Shown here: in pieces, positions 8,767 through 15,966 of the stretch | Numbering within the stretch: position 1 is the first letter of the stretch | Layout of the letters: every line of letters starts with the position of its first letter | Assembly (NCBI GenBank): GCA_036389835.1 | Contig: DASVWC010000015.1 | Span: 27,731-91,730, forward strand | Length of the DNA: 64,000 bases | Direction of reading: 5' to 3' | DNA from: AC-37 sp036389835 | GTDB taxonomy: Bacteria > Actinomycetota > Thermoleophilia > Solirubrobacterales > Thermoleophilaceae | Made by a program: the position numbers and the translations under genes | The notes under the pieces: generated by a model | What the model was told of the DNA's origin: nothing | Database searches by the model: none | What the model saw: the letters and a program-made list of their open reading frames with translations, nothing else

Positions 8767-9330
8767 CTAGGCCGCGCGCAGCGCGGCGATCGCCGCCGCG
8801 AGGTCCGGCACCTCGCCCGCGTGCCCGGGCAGGTGCGACCAGCGCACCACACCGTCCGCGTCCACCGCGAACGTGCCCGCCCGCTGCCAGCGCGTGCCGG
8901 CTGGGTGACGGTTGCGGATCCCGGCGCGCGCGAGCCGCGCCACCTCGGTCATCGAGCGGCGGCCGGCGAAGTGGCCGAGGCTGGTGCGGCCGAGACCCCA
9001 GTTCGCGTAGTGCACGCGCCCGTCGTCGATCAAGACGCGCACGGCGTCCATGCCGCCCACGGCGTCGCACCAGCGGGCGGTGGCCTGGGTCGGGGCGTGG
9101 CTCACCGCCACGAAGGCGATCTCCGGCTCGGCCGCGGCCGCCTCGTGGAGCATCCGCGCCGTGCTCTCCGCGAACGGGCAGCCGGTGTGGCGCAGGAACG
9201 CGACCACCGCCGGCCGGCCCGGCTCGAGCCCCGGGTCCGGCAGCTCGCGCGCCGGCTCACCCGGCGCCGGCGGCGCCGCGGCGGGGAGGGGCGGCGGTGG
9301 GAGGAACGTGCGGAGGTTCAGGTCAGCCAG
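8767..9330 (-). CDS. Peroxiredoxin-like thioredoxin-fold protein
   Basis: About 187 residues with a thioredoxin/AhpC-TSA fold: AVVAFLRHTGCPF carries the single likely peroxidatic Cys after a beta strand, followed by AESTARMLHEAAAAEP, SHAPTQATARWCD and a C-terminal GTFAVDADGVVRWSHL strand pair. There is no obvious resolving CxxC. The frame has no ATG, GTG or TTG in the first part; the earliest plausible starts are CTG codons at 9330 or 9321, inside the end of bioD, so the start given is a guess. Overlap with bioD suggests translation coupled to biotin synthesis; the functional reason is unknown. Confidence 0.7.
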   Translation of the reverse strand: MADLNLRTFLPPPPLPAAAPPAPGEPARELPDPGLEPGRPAVVAFLRHTGCPFAESTARMLHEAAAAEPEIAFVAVSHAPTQATARWCDAVGGMDAVRVLIDDGRVHYANWGLGRTSLGHFAGRRSMTEVARLARAGIRNRHPAGTRWQRAGTFAVDADGVVRWSHLPGHAGEVPDLAAAIAALRAA

Positions 9331-9992
9331 TCTGCCACCGGGAGGTGCGCGGCGGCGTCCGTGAGGGCGTCCGGGGCGGTCGGGCCGAGCGTCAGGACGT
9401 CGACCGCGGCGAGTGAGGAGATCGTGTCGCGGTTCGACTGCTCGATCGCGCTCGGCTCCCCTGGCCAGGGCGTCATCACGACGGCCCTCGGGTCGAGCCC
9501 GGCCGCGCGGGCCGCCTCGACCGTCAGCAGCGTGTGGTTGATCGTGCCGAGCCCGGGCCGCGCGGCGATCACGAGCGGCAGCCCCAGGTCCACCGCGAGG
9601 TCGCGCACGAGGTAGCCGGGCGTGATCGGGACCATCAGCCCGCCCACGCCCTCGCAGACGAGCGCGTCCGCCGCGGCTGCGGCCGCGCGCGCGCCGTCCA
9701 CGAGCTCGCGCGGCTCGATCCGCTCTCCGGCCAGCTCGGCGGCGAGGTGCGGCGAGGCGGGCGGCCCGAAGCGCAGCGGCGCCACGGCGGCCGGCGACTG
9801 GCCGGCGCTGGCGGCGCCCGCGAGCAGCTCGTGGTCGGGCGGCCAGTCGCCCGGCGGGTCGTCGAGCCCGGTCACGACCGGCTTGAACGCGGCGACCCGC
9901 TCCCCGCCGGCCGCGAGCGCGGCGCAGAGCGCGGCGGCGAGGACGCTCTTGCCGACGCCGGTGTCCGTTCCGGTGACGAAGACGCCGCGCAT
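9318..9992 (-). CDS. bioD: Dethiobiotin synthetase (BioD)
   Basis: A 224-residue ATP-dependent carboxylase that closes the ureido ring of biotin, making dethiobiotin from DAPA, CO2 and ATP. The P-loop GTDTGVGKS is at 8-16, AFKPVVTG follows at the DAPA/ATP site, VCEGVGGLMVPI matches the Mg-binding region, and RPGLGTINHTLLT is family-typical. ATG start. It lies 67 nt downstream of bioF, with a strong inverted repeat in the gap, and its end overlaps the peroxiredoxin-like gene. Confidence 0.95.
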   Translation of the reverse strand: MRGVFVTGTDTGVGKSVLAAALCAALAAGGERVAAFKPVVTGLDDPPGDWPPDHELLAGAASAGQSPAAVAPLRFGPPASPHLAAELAGERIEPRELVDGARAAAAAADALVCEGVGGLMVPITPGYLVRDLAVDLGLPLVIAARPGLGTINHTLLTVEAARAAGLDPRAVVMTPWPGEPSAIEQSNRDTISSLAAVDVLTLGPTAPDALTDAAAHLPVADWLT

Positions 9993-10012
9993 CAGGCGCC
10001 CCCGTCATCCCG

Positions 10013-10053
10013 TGGTCGACCTAACCCACCGTATATGTGGATTAGGTCGACCA
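10013..10053. promoter_or_regulatory. Long inverted repeat between bioF and bioD
   Basis: The arms are TGGTCGACCTAACCCAC (10013-10029) and GTGGATTAGGTCGACCA (10037-10053): 16 of 17 positions pair around the 7-nt loop CGTATAT. It occupies most of the 67-nt gap between the bioF stop and bioD start on the minus strand. It lacks a T-run on either side, so a simple intrinsic terminator is unlikely. It could be an mRNA processing/attenuation hairpin or the operator of an internal promoter; GGTCGACC at each end is itself palindromic. It resembles a BirA half-site only loosely and the spacing is wrong. Confidence 0.7.
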
Positions 10054-10059
10054 GGTCGG

Positions 10060-11397
10060 TCAGGCGGCGTCGGCGAAGCCGTCGAAGACCTTGCCGGCGG
10101 CGCCGGTGGCGCCGGCCGCGCCGGCGGCGCCCGCGGCGGTGGAGCCCGCGGCGGCGGCTGCCCGCGCGGCCTGCCGCGGCCCGGTCCCCCATTCCCACAT
10201 GGAGTCCCCCGACGGACGGTGCGCCGGTGCGGCGAGGGGGGTCGCACCGGCGCGCAGCGCGCTCGCCAGCACGCTTGCCGCCCGTCGAAGCTCTGCCTCC
10301 GTGTGCGCGGCCATGACGGCCAGGCGCAGGCGGGAGGTGCCCTCGGGGACCGTCGGCGGCCGGATCGCCTGCGCGAAGACGCCGCGCTCGAGCGCGTGCT
10401 CGCAGGCGTCCATCGCGGCGCCGGCGTCGCCGACCACGAGGGGCACGATCTGGGTCTCGGACTCGCCGGGGCGCACGCCCTGCTCGGCGAGCGCGTCGCG
10501 CATCACGCGCGCGTTGCGCTGGAGCTTGCGCGCGCGGTCCGGCTGCTCGATCAGCAGATCGAGCGCCGCCATGGCGCCGGCGACGGCCGGCGGCGGCAGC
10601 GCCGTGGAGAAGATCAGCGTGCGCGCCCGGTTGACCAGGAAGTCCGCCATCTCGCGCTCGCAGCACACGTACGCGCCGTACGAGCCGAGCGCCTTGCCGA
10701 GCGTGCCGACGAGGATGTCGACCTCGTCCTCGAGGCCGGCGTCCGCCACCGCGCCGCGCCCGCCCGGCCCGAGGCAGCCGGTGCCGTGCGCCTCGTCGAC
10801 CATCACGCGCGCGTCGTAGCGCTCGCCGAGCTCCACGATCTCCTCGAGCGGTGCGATGTCGCCGTCCATCGAGAAGACGCTGTCGGTCACGATCAGCGCG
10901 CCGCGCCCGGCGGCCTCCTGGAGCCCCCACTCGAGGTGGTCGGTGTCGCAGTGGTCGTAGACGAACGTGTCGGCCTTCGCGAGCCGGCAGCCGTCCACGA
11001 TGCTCGCGTGGTTGAGCTCGTCGGAGAAGACGACCTCGCCCTCGCGCGCGAGCGCGGAGATCACCCCGGAGTTGGCGAGGTAGCCCGAGCCGAACAGCAC
11101 CGCGGCCTCGTAGCCCTTGAAGGCGGCGAGCCGCTCCTCGAGGCGCCGGTGACAGGTCATGTTGCCCGAGATCAGCCGCGACGCCCCGGCGCCGGCGCCC
11201 CAGCGCATCGCCGCCTCGGCGGCGGCCTCGCGCACGCGCGGGTGGTCGGCGAGGCCGAGGTAGTTGTTCGAGCTGAGCAGCAGCACTGGCTTGCCGTCGA
11301 GCAGCACGCGCGCGCCCTGCGGCCCCGACACCAGGCGCATGCGCCGGTGCAGCCCGCGCTCGCGCAGCTCGTCGAGGGCCGCCTCGATGTCGGTCAT
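10060..11397 (-). CDS. bioF: 8-amino-7-oxononanoate synthase (BioF) with Ala/Gly-rich tail
   Basis: A 445-residue PLP alpha-oxoamine synthase that condenses pimeloyl thioester with alanine. Signatures: LSSNNYLGLADHP at 41-53, SDELNHASIVDG at 125-136, DEAHGTGCLG at 201-210 and the Schiff-base lysine K235 in GTLGKALGSYG. The catalytic part ends near residue 384, normal for the family. The last ~60 residues are extra, beginning HRPSGDSMWEWGTGP and ending in an Ala/Gly-rich run and KVFDGFADAA. The ATG at 11397 shares one base with the bioB stop (TGATG), so bioB and bioF are coupled. Confidence 0.94.
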   Translation of the reverse strand: MTDIEAALDELRERGLHRRMRLVSGPQGARVLLDGKPVLLLSSNNYLGLADHPRVREAAAEAAMRWGAGAGASRLISGNMTCHRRLEERLAAFKGYEAAVLFGSGYLANSGVISALAREGEVVFSDELNHASIVDGCRLAKADTFVYDHCDTDHLEWGLQEAAGRGALIVTDSVFSMDGDIAPLEEIVELGERYDARVMVDEAHGTGCLGPGGRGAVADAGLEDEVDILVGTLGKALGSYGAYVCCEREMADFLVNRARTLIFSTALPPPAVAGAMAALDLLIEQPDRARKLQRNARVMRDALAEQGVRPGESETQIVPLVVGDAGAAMDACEHALERGVFAQAIRPPTVPEGTSRLRLAVMAAHTEAELRRAASVLASALRAGATPLAAPAHRPSGDSMWEWGTGPRQAARAAAAAGSTAAGAAGAAGATGAAGKVFDGFADAA

Positions 11398-12572
11398 CAG
11401 GCTGCCTCCGCGTCCCGCGCCGGCACGGTCACGACGCTCGGGAAGGCGTTGGGCGCCCCGTCCGGGCGCGGCGGCACCGACGTCTTCTTGCGATGGCGGA
11501 GCTGGGTGGCCGGATCCCACATCGGCGCCTCGTCCTGGCGGTCGATCAGCCGGTCGACAGGCGTCCGCGGCGACTCGCCCTCGAGCCAGCCGCTGCGGTT
11601 GTCGGGCCGCGGGTTCGCGCCGTTGTCGGGCTGGCGCGCGGTGTTGAGGCCGAGCGACTCGAACATCGCGCGGTCGTCCTCGGGCTCCGAGCCGAGCGTG
11701 GTCAGGAAGTTGCCCATCATCACGCCGTTGAGGCCGGCCCTGACCGCGAGCGGCTCGAGCTCGCCGAGGTTCTCGACGCGCCCGCCGCAGAGGCGGAACA
11801 GCGCGTTCGGCAGGATCAGCCGGAAGATCGCGATCCACTTGACCGCCTCCCACGGGTCCATGTAGTCGCGGTCGCCGAACTTGGTCCCCGGGCGCGGGTT
11901 GAGCAGGTTGATCGGCACGCTCGTGGGGTCGACCTTCGCGAGCTGGAACGCCATCTCCACGCGCTGGGCGCGGCTCTCGCCGAGGTTGAGGATGCCGCCC
12001 ACGCAGGTCTCGAGGCCGGCGTCGGCCACCGCGTCGATCGTGCGCAGGCGCCCCTCGTAGCGCACGGTCGAGGAGACCTCGGGGTAGTAGCTCTCGGCTG
12101 TCTCGACGTTGTGGTGGACCCGCTGGATGCCCACCTCCTTCAGCGCCCTCGCGCGCTCGCGCGAGATGTGGCCGATCGAGACGCAGCGCTTCAGGTTGGT
12201 GTGCTCGGCCACGAGCTTCGCGCCCTCGAGCACGTTCCTGAAGTCCTTCTTCGACAGCCCCTGCCCCTGGGTCACCATGCAGAAGCGGTGGGCGCCGGCC
12301 GCCTCCGCCGCGCGCGCGTGCTCGAGGATCTGCTCCGGCGACATCATCGCATGCATCGGCGTGTCCGCCTCCGCGTACTTCGACTGCGCGCAGAAGCCGC
12401 AGTCCTCGGCGCAGCCGCCCGACTTCGCGTTCACGAGCGAGCACATGTCGGTCGAGTCGCCGAAGTGCTCGAGCCGCGCCTGGAAGGCCCGGTCCACGAG
12501 GGCCTCGATCTCGGCGTGATCCTCTATCTCACCGAGGGCGAGCGCCTCGTCGTGCGTGATTAGCGGCGGCAA
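11397..12572 (-). CDS. bioB: Biotin synthase (BioB)
   Basis: A 391-residue radical SAM enzyme inserting sulfur into dethiobiotin. The SAM-cluster cysteines are C54, C58 and C61 (GGCAEDCGFCAQS); later conserved segments are FCMVTQGQG, VSIGHIS, VHHNVETAESYY and FRLCGGRVEN. The start is a TTG at 12572: GAGGAGGT lies 6 nt before it and no better start fits. The ORF is open further upstream, but that part does not resemble BioB. The C-terminus is about 50-60 residues longer than usual (from GLNTARQPDNGANP on), hydrophilic and Pro-rich. It leads the bioB-bioF-bioD-peroxiredoxin run. Confidence 0.95.
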   Translation of the reverse strand: MPPLITHDEALALGEIEDHAEIEALVDRAFQARLEHFGDSTDMCSLVNAKSGGCAEDCGFCAQSKYAEADTPMHAMMSPEQILEHARAAEAAGAHRFCMVTQGQGLSKKDFRNVLEGAKLVAEHTNLKRCVSIGHISRERARALKEVGIQRVHHNVETAESYYPEVSSTVRYEGRLRTIDAVADAGLETCVGGILNLGESRAQRVEMAFQLAKVDPTSVPINLLNPRPGTKFGDRDYMDPWEAVKWIAIFRLILPNALFRLCGGRVENLGELEPLAVRAGLNGVMMGNFLTTLGSEPEDDRAMFESLGLNTARQPDNGANPRPDNRSGWLEGESPRTPVDRLIDRQDEAPMWDPATQLRHRKKTSVPPRPDGAPNAFPSVVTVPARDAEAA

Positions 12573-12610
12573 CCTTTGACCTCCTCGTGGGGACGAGCAG
12601 GCCTCAAGGT

Positions 12611-12632
12611 AAAAGTGGGGTCGGACGCCCCC
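12611..12632 (-). terminator. Weak terminator-like hairpin between the hydratase gene and bioB
   Basis: Read on the minus strand, a GGGG stretch, an 8-nt loop and CCCC are followed by ACTTTTACC, starting inside the TAG stop of the enoyl-CoA hydratase gene. The stem is only 4-5 bp, so termination would be partial at best; the neighbouring genes may still be one transcription unit. Confidence 0.3.
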
Positions 12633-13456
12633 TAGTGCCCGGACCAGCGCGGCGGTCGCTTCTCGGCGAACGCCTGGATGCCCTCGTGGAAGTCCTCGGA
12701 GCGGAAGCACGCCTCGCGGAGCTCCACGAGCCGCCGCGCCTCGATCGCGGGGAGGTCGCCCGCGTGCGCCACGAGCGTGCGGATGATCCGCTTGTTGCCG
12801 CGCAGCGACATCGGCGAGTTCTTGCCGATGTCGGCGGCCAGCCCGAGCGCCGTGGGCTCGAGCTCGTGCGCCTCCACGACCTGGTTCACGAGCCCCATCT
12901 CGTAGGCGCGCTCCGCGTCGACGTTGCGCCCGGTGTAGAAGAGCTCGCCGGTGTTGCCCACGCCGCAGACGTCGATGAACTTGCGCAGCCCCGTGTACGA
13001 GTAGACGAGCCCGATCTTCGCCGGCGGCATCCCCAGCCGCACGCCGCGCGTGGCGACCCGGATGTCGCAGGTGACCGCGAGCTCGAGGCCGCCGCCGATC
13101 GCGTGGCCGTTGATCGCCGCGACCACGGGGTACGGGTACGCCTCGATCGCCTCCATCGCCTCCGTGAAGGGATGGGCCACCAGGCGCTCGGCCGCGTCCG
13201 AGAAGCCGTCGGCGGCGGACTCGGGGAAGTTGCCGATGTCGTAGCCGGCCGAGAAGACCGTGTCGGTGCCGGTGATCACCAGGCAGACCGCGTCGAGGTT
13301 GCGGACGGTGTCGGCGAGGGTGTCGAGGATCTCGTGGTCGAGGGCGCCGCGCTTCTCGGGGTTGGCGATGCGGATGCGGACGACGTTCGAGGTCGGCTCG
13401 TCGACGACGAGCTTGCCCGACGCGATCTCCGTGTACGACGAGCTACTCGAGGACAA
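12632..13456 (-). CDS. Enoyl-CoA hydratase/isomerase family protein
   Basis: A 274-residue crotonase-fold protein. The oxyanion-hole segments are FSAGYDIGNFP and INGHAIGGGLELAVTCDIRVA; the second catalytic region is PPAKIGLVYSYTG, where the usual hydratase Glu is replaced, so it may be an isomerase, decarboxylase or methylmalonyl-CoA-type member rather than a hydratase. The TTG start at 13456 lies inside the end of the biotinyl protein gene (14-nt overlap), so the two are translationally coupled. A carboxylase or decarboxylase partnership with the biotinyl protein is plausible but unproven. Confidence 0.85.
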   Translation of the reverse strand: MSSSSSSYTEIASGKLVVDEPTSNVVRIRIANPEKRGALDHEILDTLADTVRNLDAVCLVITGTDTVFSAGYDIGNFPESAADGFSDAAERLVAHPFTEAMEAIEAYPYPVVAAINGHAIGGGLELAVTCDIRVATRGVRLGMPPAKIGLVYSYTGLRKFIDVCGVGNTGELFYTGRNVDAERAYEMGLVNQVVEAHELEPTALGLAADIGKNSPMSLRGNKRIIRTLVAHAGDLPAIEARRLVELREACFRSEDFHEGIQAFAEKRPPRWSGH

Positions 13457-13655
13457 CGAGCGTGTCGCCCTCCGAGACGGACTGACCTTCCTCGCACTTG
13501 ATCTCGGCCACGGTCCCGTCGTCCTCCGCCTCGACCGGCATCTCCATCTTCATCGACTCGAGGATGACCAGCGTGTCACCCTCCTCGACCGAATCGCCGA
13601 CCTTGCACTCGACCTTCCAGACGGTGCCGGTGATGTGCGCTTCGACGTCGGGCAA
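13443..13655 (-). CDS. Stand-alone biotinyl (lipoyl-like) carrier protein of an acyl-CoA carboxylase
   Basis: A 70-residue single biotinyl domain: ITGTVWKVECKVGDSVEEGD, then the biotinylation site ESMKMEMPV with K36, then DGTVAEIKCEEGQSVSEGD. It would be biotinylated by BirA and carry CO2 between the biotin carboxylase and carboxyltransferase subunits. The start is a TTG at 13655 preceded by AGGAGG at 5-nt spacing. The neighbours are an enoyl-CoA hydratase-like gene and the biotin synthesis genes on the same strand. No biotin carboxylase gene is in the window; a carboxyltransferase beta subunit is at 53018. Confidence 0.92.
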   Translation of the reverse strand: MPDVEAHITGTVWKVECKVGDSVEEGDTLVILESMKMEMPVEAEDDGTVAEIKCEEGQSVSEGDTLVVLE

Positions 13656-13703
13656 CGGGTCCTCCTGGTCGCGGGTGCTTGCGGTCGGGCACGATAACCG
13701 GTC

Positions 13704-14462
13704 GTGCGGGCCGAAATCGCGGTCGTCGTGACCGCTTACAACGAGGCCGAGCGGCTCGGGGCGACCCTGGCCGCGCTCGGCGAGGCGTTCCCCGGAGCGC
13801 GGGTGATCGTGGCCGACGACGCGTCCGAGGACGCGACGGCGGAGGTCGCGCGGGCGGGCGGGGCGGAGGTGGTGACCGCGCCCCGCCGGCTCGGGAAGGG
13901 CGGCGTGGCGACGCTGGCCGCGCAGCGCGCGCGCGGCGGCGGCGGCTCCGCCCCCGGCGGCGGCTCCGCCCCCGGCGCCGGCTCCGCCCCCGGCGGCGGC
14001 TCCGCCCCGCCCGGCCCGCTGCTCGTGCTCTGCGACGGCGACCTCGGCGCGTCGGCCCGCGAGCTTCCCGCCCTCGTCGAGGCGGTCGAGCGCGGCGACG
14101 GCGACCTCGCTGTGGCCGTCTTCGCCCGCCGCGTCGGCGGCGGGTTCGGGCTGGCCGTCGGCTTCGCCCAGCGCGCCATCCGCAACCTGACCGGGCTCGG
14201 CCTGCGCGCCCCGATCAGCGGCCAGCGCGCGCTCGCGCCGGCGGTTCTCGACGCCGTCCTCCCGTTCGCCCCGCGCTTCGGCATGGAGATCGGGATGACC
14301 GTCGACGCCCACCGCGCCGGCTTCCGCGTCGTGGAGGTCGAGCTGCCGCTGGAGCACCGCGCCACCGGCCGCAGCGCCGCCGGCTTCGCCCACCGCGCCA
14401 GGCAGCTCCGCGACTTCCTGCGCGTTTACGCTTCGCGGCGGATGAACGGGGGCAAGCGGTGA
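13704..14462 (+). CDS. Family 2 glycosyltransferase with an internal repeat insertion
   Basis: A 252-residue GT-A fold glycosyltransferase: N-terminal VVVTAYNEAERLG, ADDASEDAT, RLGKGG, and the metal-binding LLVLCDGDLGAS. It resembles the cytosolic polyprenyl-phosphate sugar transferase/glucosyl-phosphoglycerate-synthase type, without membrane segments. Between strand GKGGVATLAAQRAR and the DGD motif is a run GGGSAP repeated four times, encoded by an 18-nt DNA repeat. The GTG start at 13704 is divergent from the biotinyl protein gene. The stop overlaps the glycerol kinase start (GTGA). Confidence 0.85.
   Translation: MRAEIAVVVTAYNEAERLGATLAALGEAFPGARVIVADDASEDATAEVARAGGAEVVTAPRRLGKGGVATLAAQRARGGGGSAPGGGSAPGAGSAPGGGSAPPGPLLVLCDGDLGASARELPALVEAVERGDGDLAVAVFARRVGGGFGLAVGFAQRAIRNLTGLGLRAPISGQRALAPAVLDAVLPFAPRFGMEIGMTVDAHRAGFRVVEVELPLEHRATGRSAAGFAHRARQLRDFLRVYASRRMNGGKR
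13938..14009 (+). repeat. Four tandem 18-nt repeats in the glycosyltransferase gene
   Basis: Units begin at 13938, 13956, 13974 and 13992, each reading GGCGGCGGCTCCGCCCCC with one change in the third and one in the fourth unit. The period is a multiple of three, so each unit adds GGGSAP without breaking the frame. The unit is self-complementary in part (GGCGGC with GCCGCC-like pairs), which favours slippage. Confidence 0.9.
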
Positions 14463-15931
14463 TCCTCGCGATCGACCAGGGCACGACCGGGACGACCTGC
14501 ATCGTCTTCGGCGAGGACGGCCAGCCCGCCGGCCGCGCCTACAGCGAGTTCGAGCAGCACTTCCCCCGCCCGGGCTGGGTGGAGCACGACGCGGCCGAGA
14601 TCTGGGACGTGACGCTCCGTGTCGCGGGGGAGGCCGTCGCCGACGCCGGCGTCGAGGCGGCCGACCTCGCCGGCATCGGGATCACCAACCAGCGCGAGAC
14701 CGTGGTCGCCTGGGACCGCGAGACCGGCGAGCCGCTGCACCGCGCGCTCGTCTGGCAGGACCGCCGCACCGCCGCCCGCTGCGACGAGCTGCGCGAGGCC
14801 GGTCACGAGGACGCCGTCCGCGAGCGCACGGGCCTCGTGCTCGACCCCTACTTCTCCGGCACCAAGGTCGAGTGGCTGATCCGCGAGGGCGGCGTGGACC
14901 CGTCGCGCGCGCGGTTCGGCACGATCGACTCGTGGCTGGTCCACAAGCTCACCGGCCGGCACGTCACCGACTACACGAACGCCTCGCGCACGCTGCTCTT
15001 CGACATCCGCGAGCGCGCTTGGGACGGGGAGCTCTGCGAGCTGCTGTCGGTCGATCCGTCGGCGCTCCCCGAGCCGCTCCCGAGCGCGCACGTGTACGGC
15101 GAGACCACGGCCCTCGGCGGGAGCGTCCCGGTGGCCGGGATCGCCGGCGACCAGCAGGCCGCGCTCTACGGGCAGGCCTGCCACGAGCCCGGGCTCGGCA
15201 AGAACACCTACGGGACGGGCAGCTTCGTGCTCCAGAACGCCGGCACCGACGCCCCGCCGGTCCGCGAGGGGGTGCTCAACACGATCGCCTGGGGCGTCGC
15301 GGACCGGGTCGACTACGCCGTGGAGGCGAGCGTGTTCGTGACCGGCGCCGCGGTGCAGTGGCTGCGCGACGGCCTCGGCATCATCGACGCGGCCGCCGAG
15401 ACCGAGGAGCTGGCCGGCTCGCTGGAGTCCAACGACGGCGTGTACTTCGTGCCCGCGCTCACGGGGCTCGGCTCGCCGCACTGGGACCCGTACGCGCGCG
15501 GGACGATCGTGGGCCTGACGCGCGGCACCGGCCGCGCCCACCTCGCGCGCGCCGCGCTCGAGTCGATCGCCTACCAGACCGTGGACGCGGTCCGCGCCAT
15601 CGAGGCCACCTCGAGCGAGCCGCTCCAGGAGCTGCGCGCCGACGGCGGCGCGGCGGTGAACGGCTGGCTGATGCAGTTCCAAGCCGACGTGCTCGGGGTG
15701 CCGGTCGTGGTGCCCGCGATCTCCGAGACGACCGCGCTCGGAGCCGCCTACCTGGCCGGGGTCGCGACCGGGCTCTGGGACGAGGCGGGCACGCGCGACA
15801 TGTGGCGCGAGGCCGCGCGCTACGAGCCGCGGATGTCCGCGGACGAGCGCGAGACCCTGCTCCACGACTGGCATCGCGCGGTGGAGCGGTCGCGCGCCTG
15901 GGTTTCCCCTGGAGCCGCCGGCGATGGGTAA
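14459..15931 (+). CDS. glpK: Glycerol kinase
   Basis: A 490-residue FGGY kinase that phosphorylates glycerol with ATP. Signatures: AIDQGTTGTT near the N-terminus, GWVEHDAAEIWD, ITNQRETVVAWDRETG, HRALVWQDRRTA, PYFSGTKVEWL, GIAGDQQAALYGQ, NTYGTGSF and ADGGAAVNGWLMQFQAD. These match glycerol kinase rather than xylulokinase. The GTG start at 14459 overlaps the glycosyltransferase stop by four bases. The acyltransferase gene follows after 35 nt, which would channel glycerol-3-phosphate towards phospholipid. Confidence 0.95.
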   Translation: MILAIDQGTTGTTCIVFGEDGQPAGRAYSEFEQHFPRPGWVEHDAAEIWDVTLRVAGEAVADAGVEAADLAGIGITNQRETVVAWDRETGEPLHRALVWQDRRTAARCDELREAGHEDAVRERTGLVLDPYFSGTKVEWLIREGGVDPSRARFGTIDSWLVHKLTGRHVTDYTNASRTLLFDIRERAWDGELCELLSVDPSALPEPLPSAHVYGETTALGGSVPVAGIAGDQQAALYGQACHEPGLGKNTYGTGSFVLQNAGTDAPPVREGVLNTIAWGVADRVDYAVEASVFVTGAAVQWLRDGLGIIDAAAETEELAGSLESNDGVYFVPALTGLGSPHWDPYARGTIVGLTRGTGRAHLARAALESIAYQTVDAVRAIEATSSEPLQELRADGGAAVNGWLMQFQADVLGVPVVVPAISETTALGAAYLAGVATGLWDEAGTRDMWREAARYEPRMSADERETLLHDWHRAVERSRAWVSPGAAGDG

Positions 15932-15966
15932 CGTCCGCGCGCTAGCCGGGTAGCTCTCACAACTCC

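Noticed and set aside
10013..10053. BirA-type biotin operator
   Set aside because: Half-site TGGTCGACC matches the BirA consensus at only about six of nine positions and the 23-nt spacer is longer than the usual 14-16.
12573..12631. Riboswitch upstream of bioB
   Set aside because: Only 59 nt separate the hydratase gene from bioB, with no extended structure; biotin genes are not usually riboswitch-controlled.
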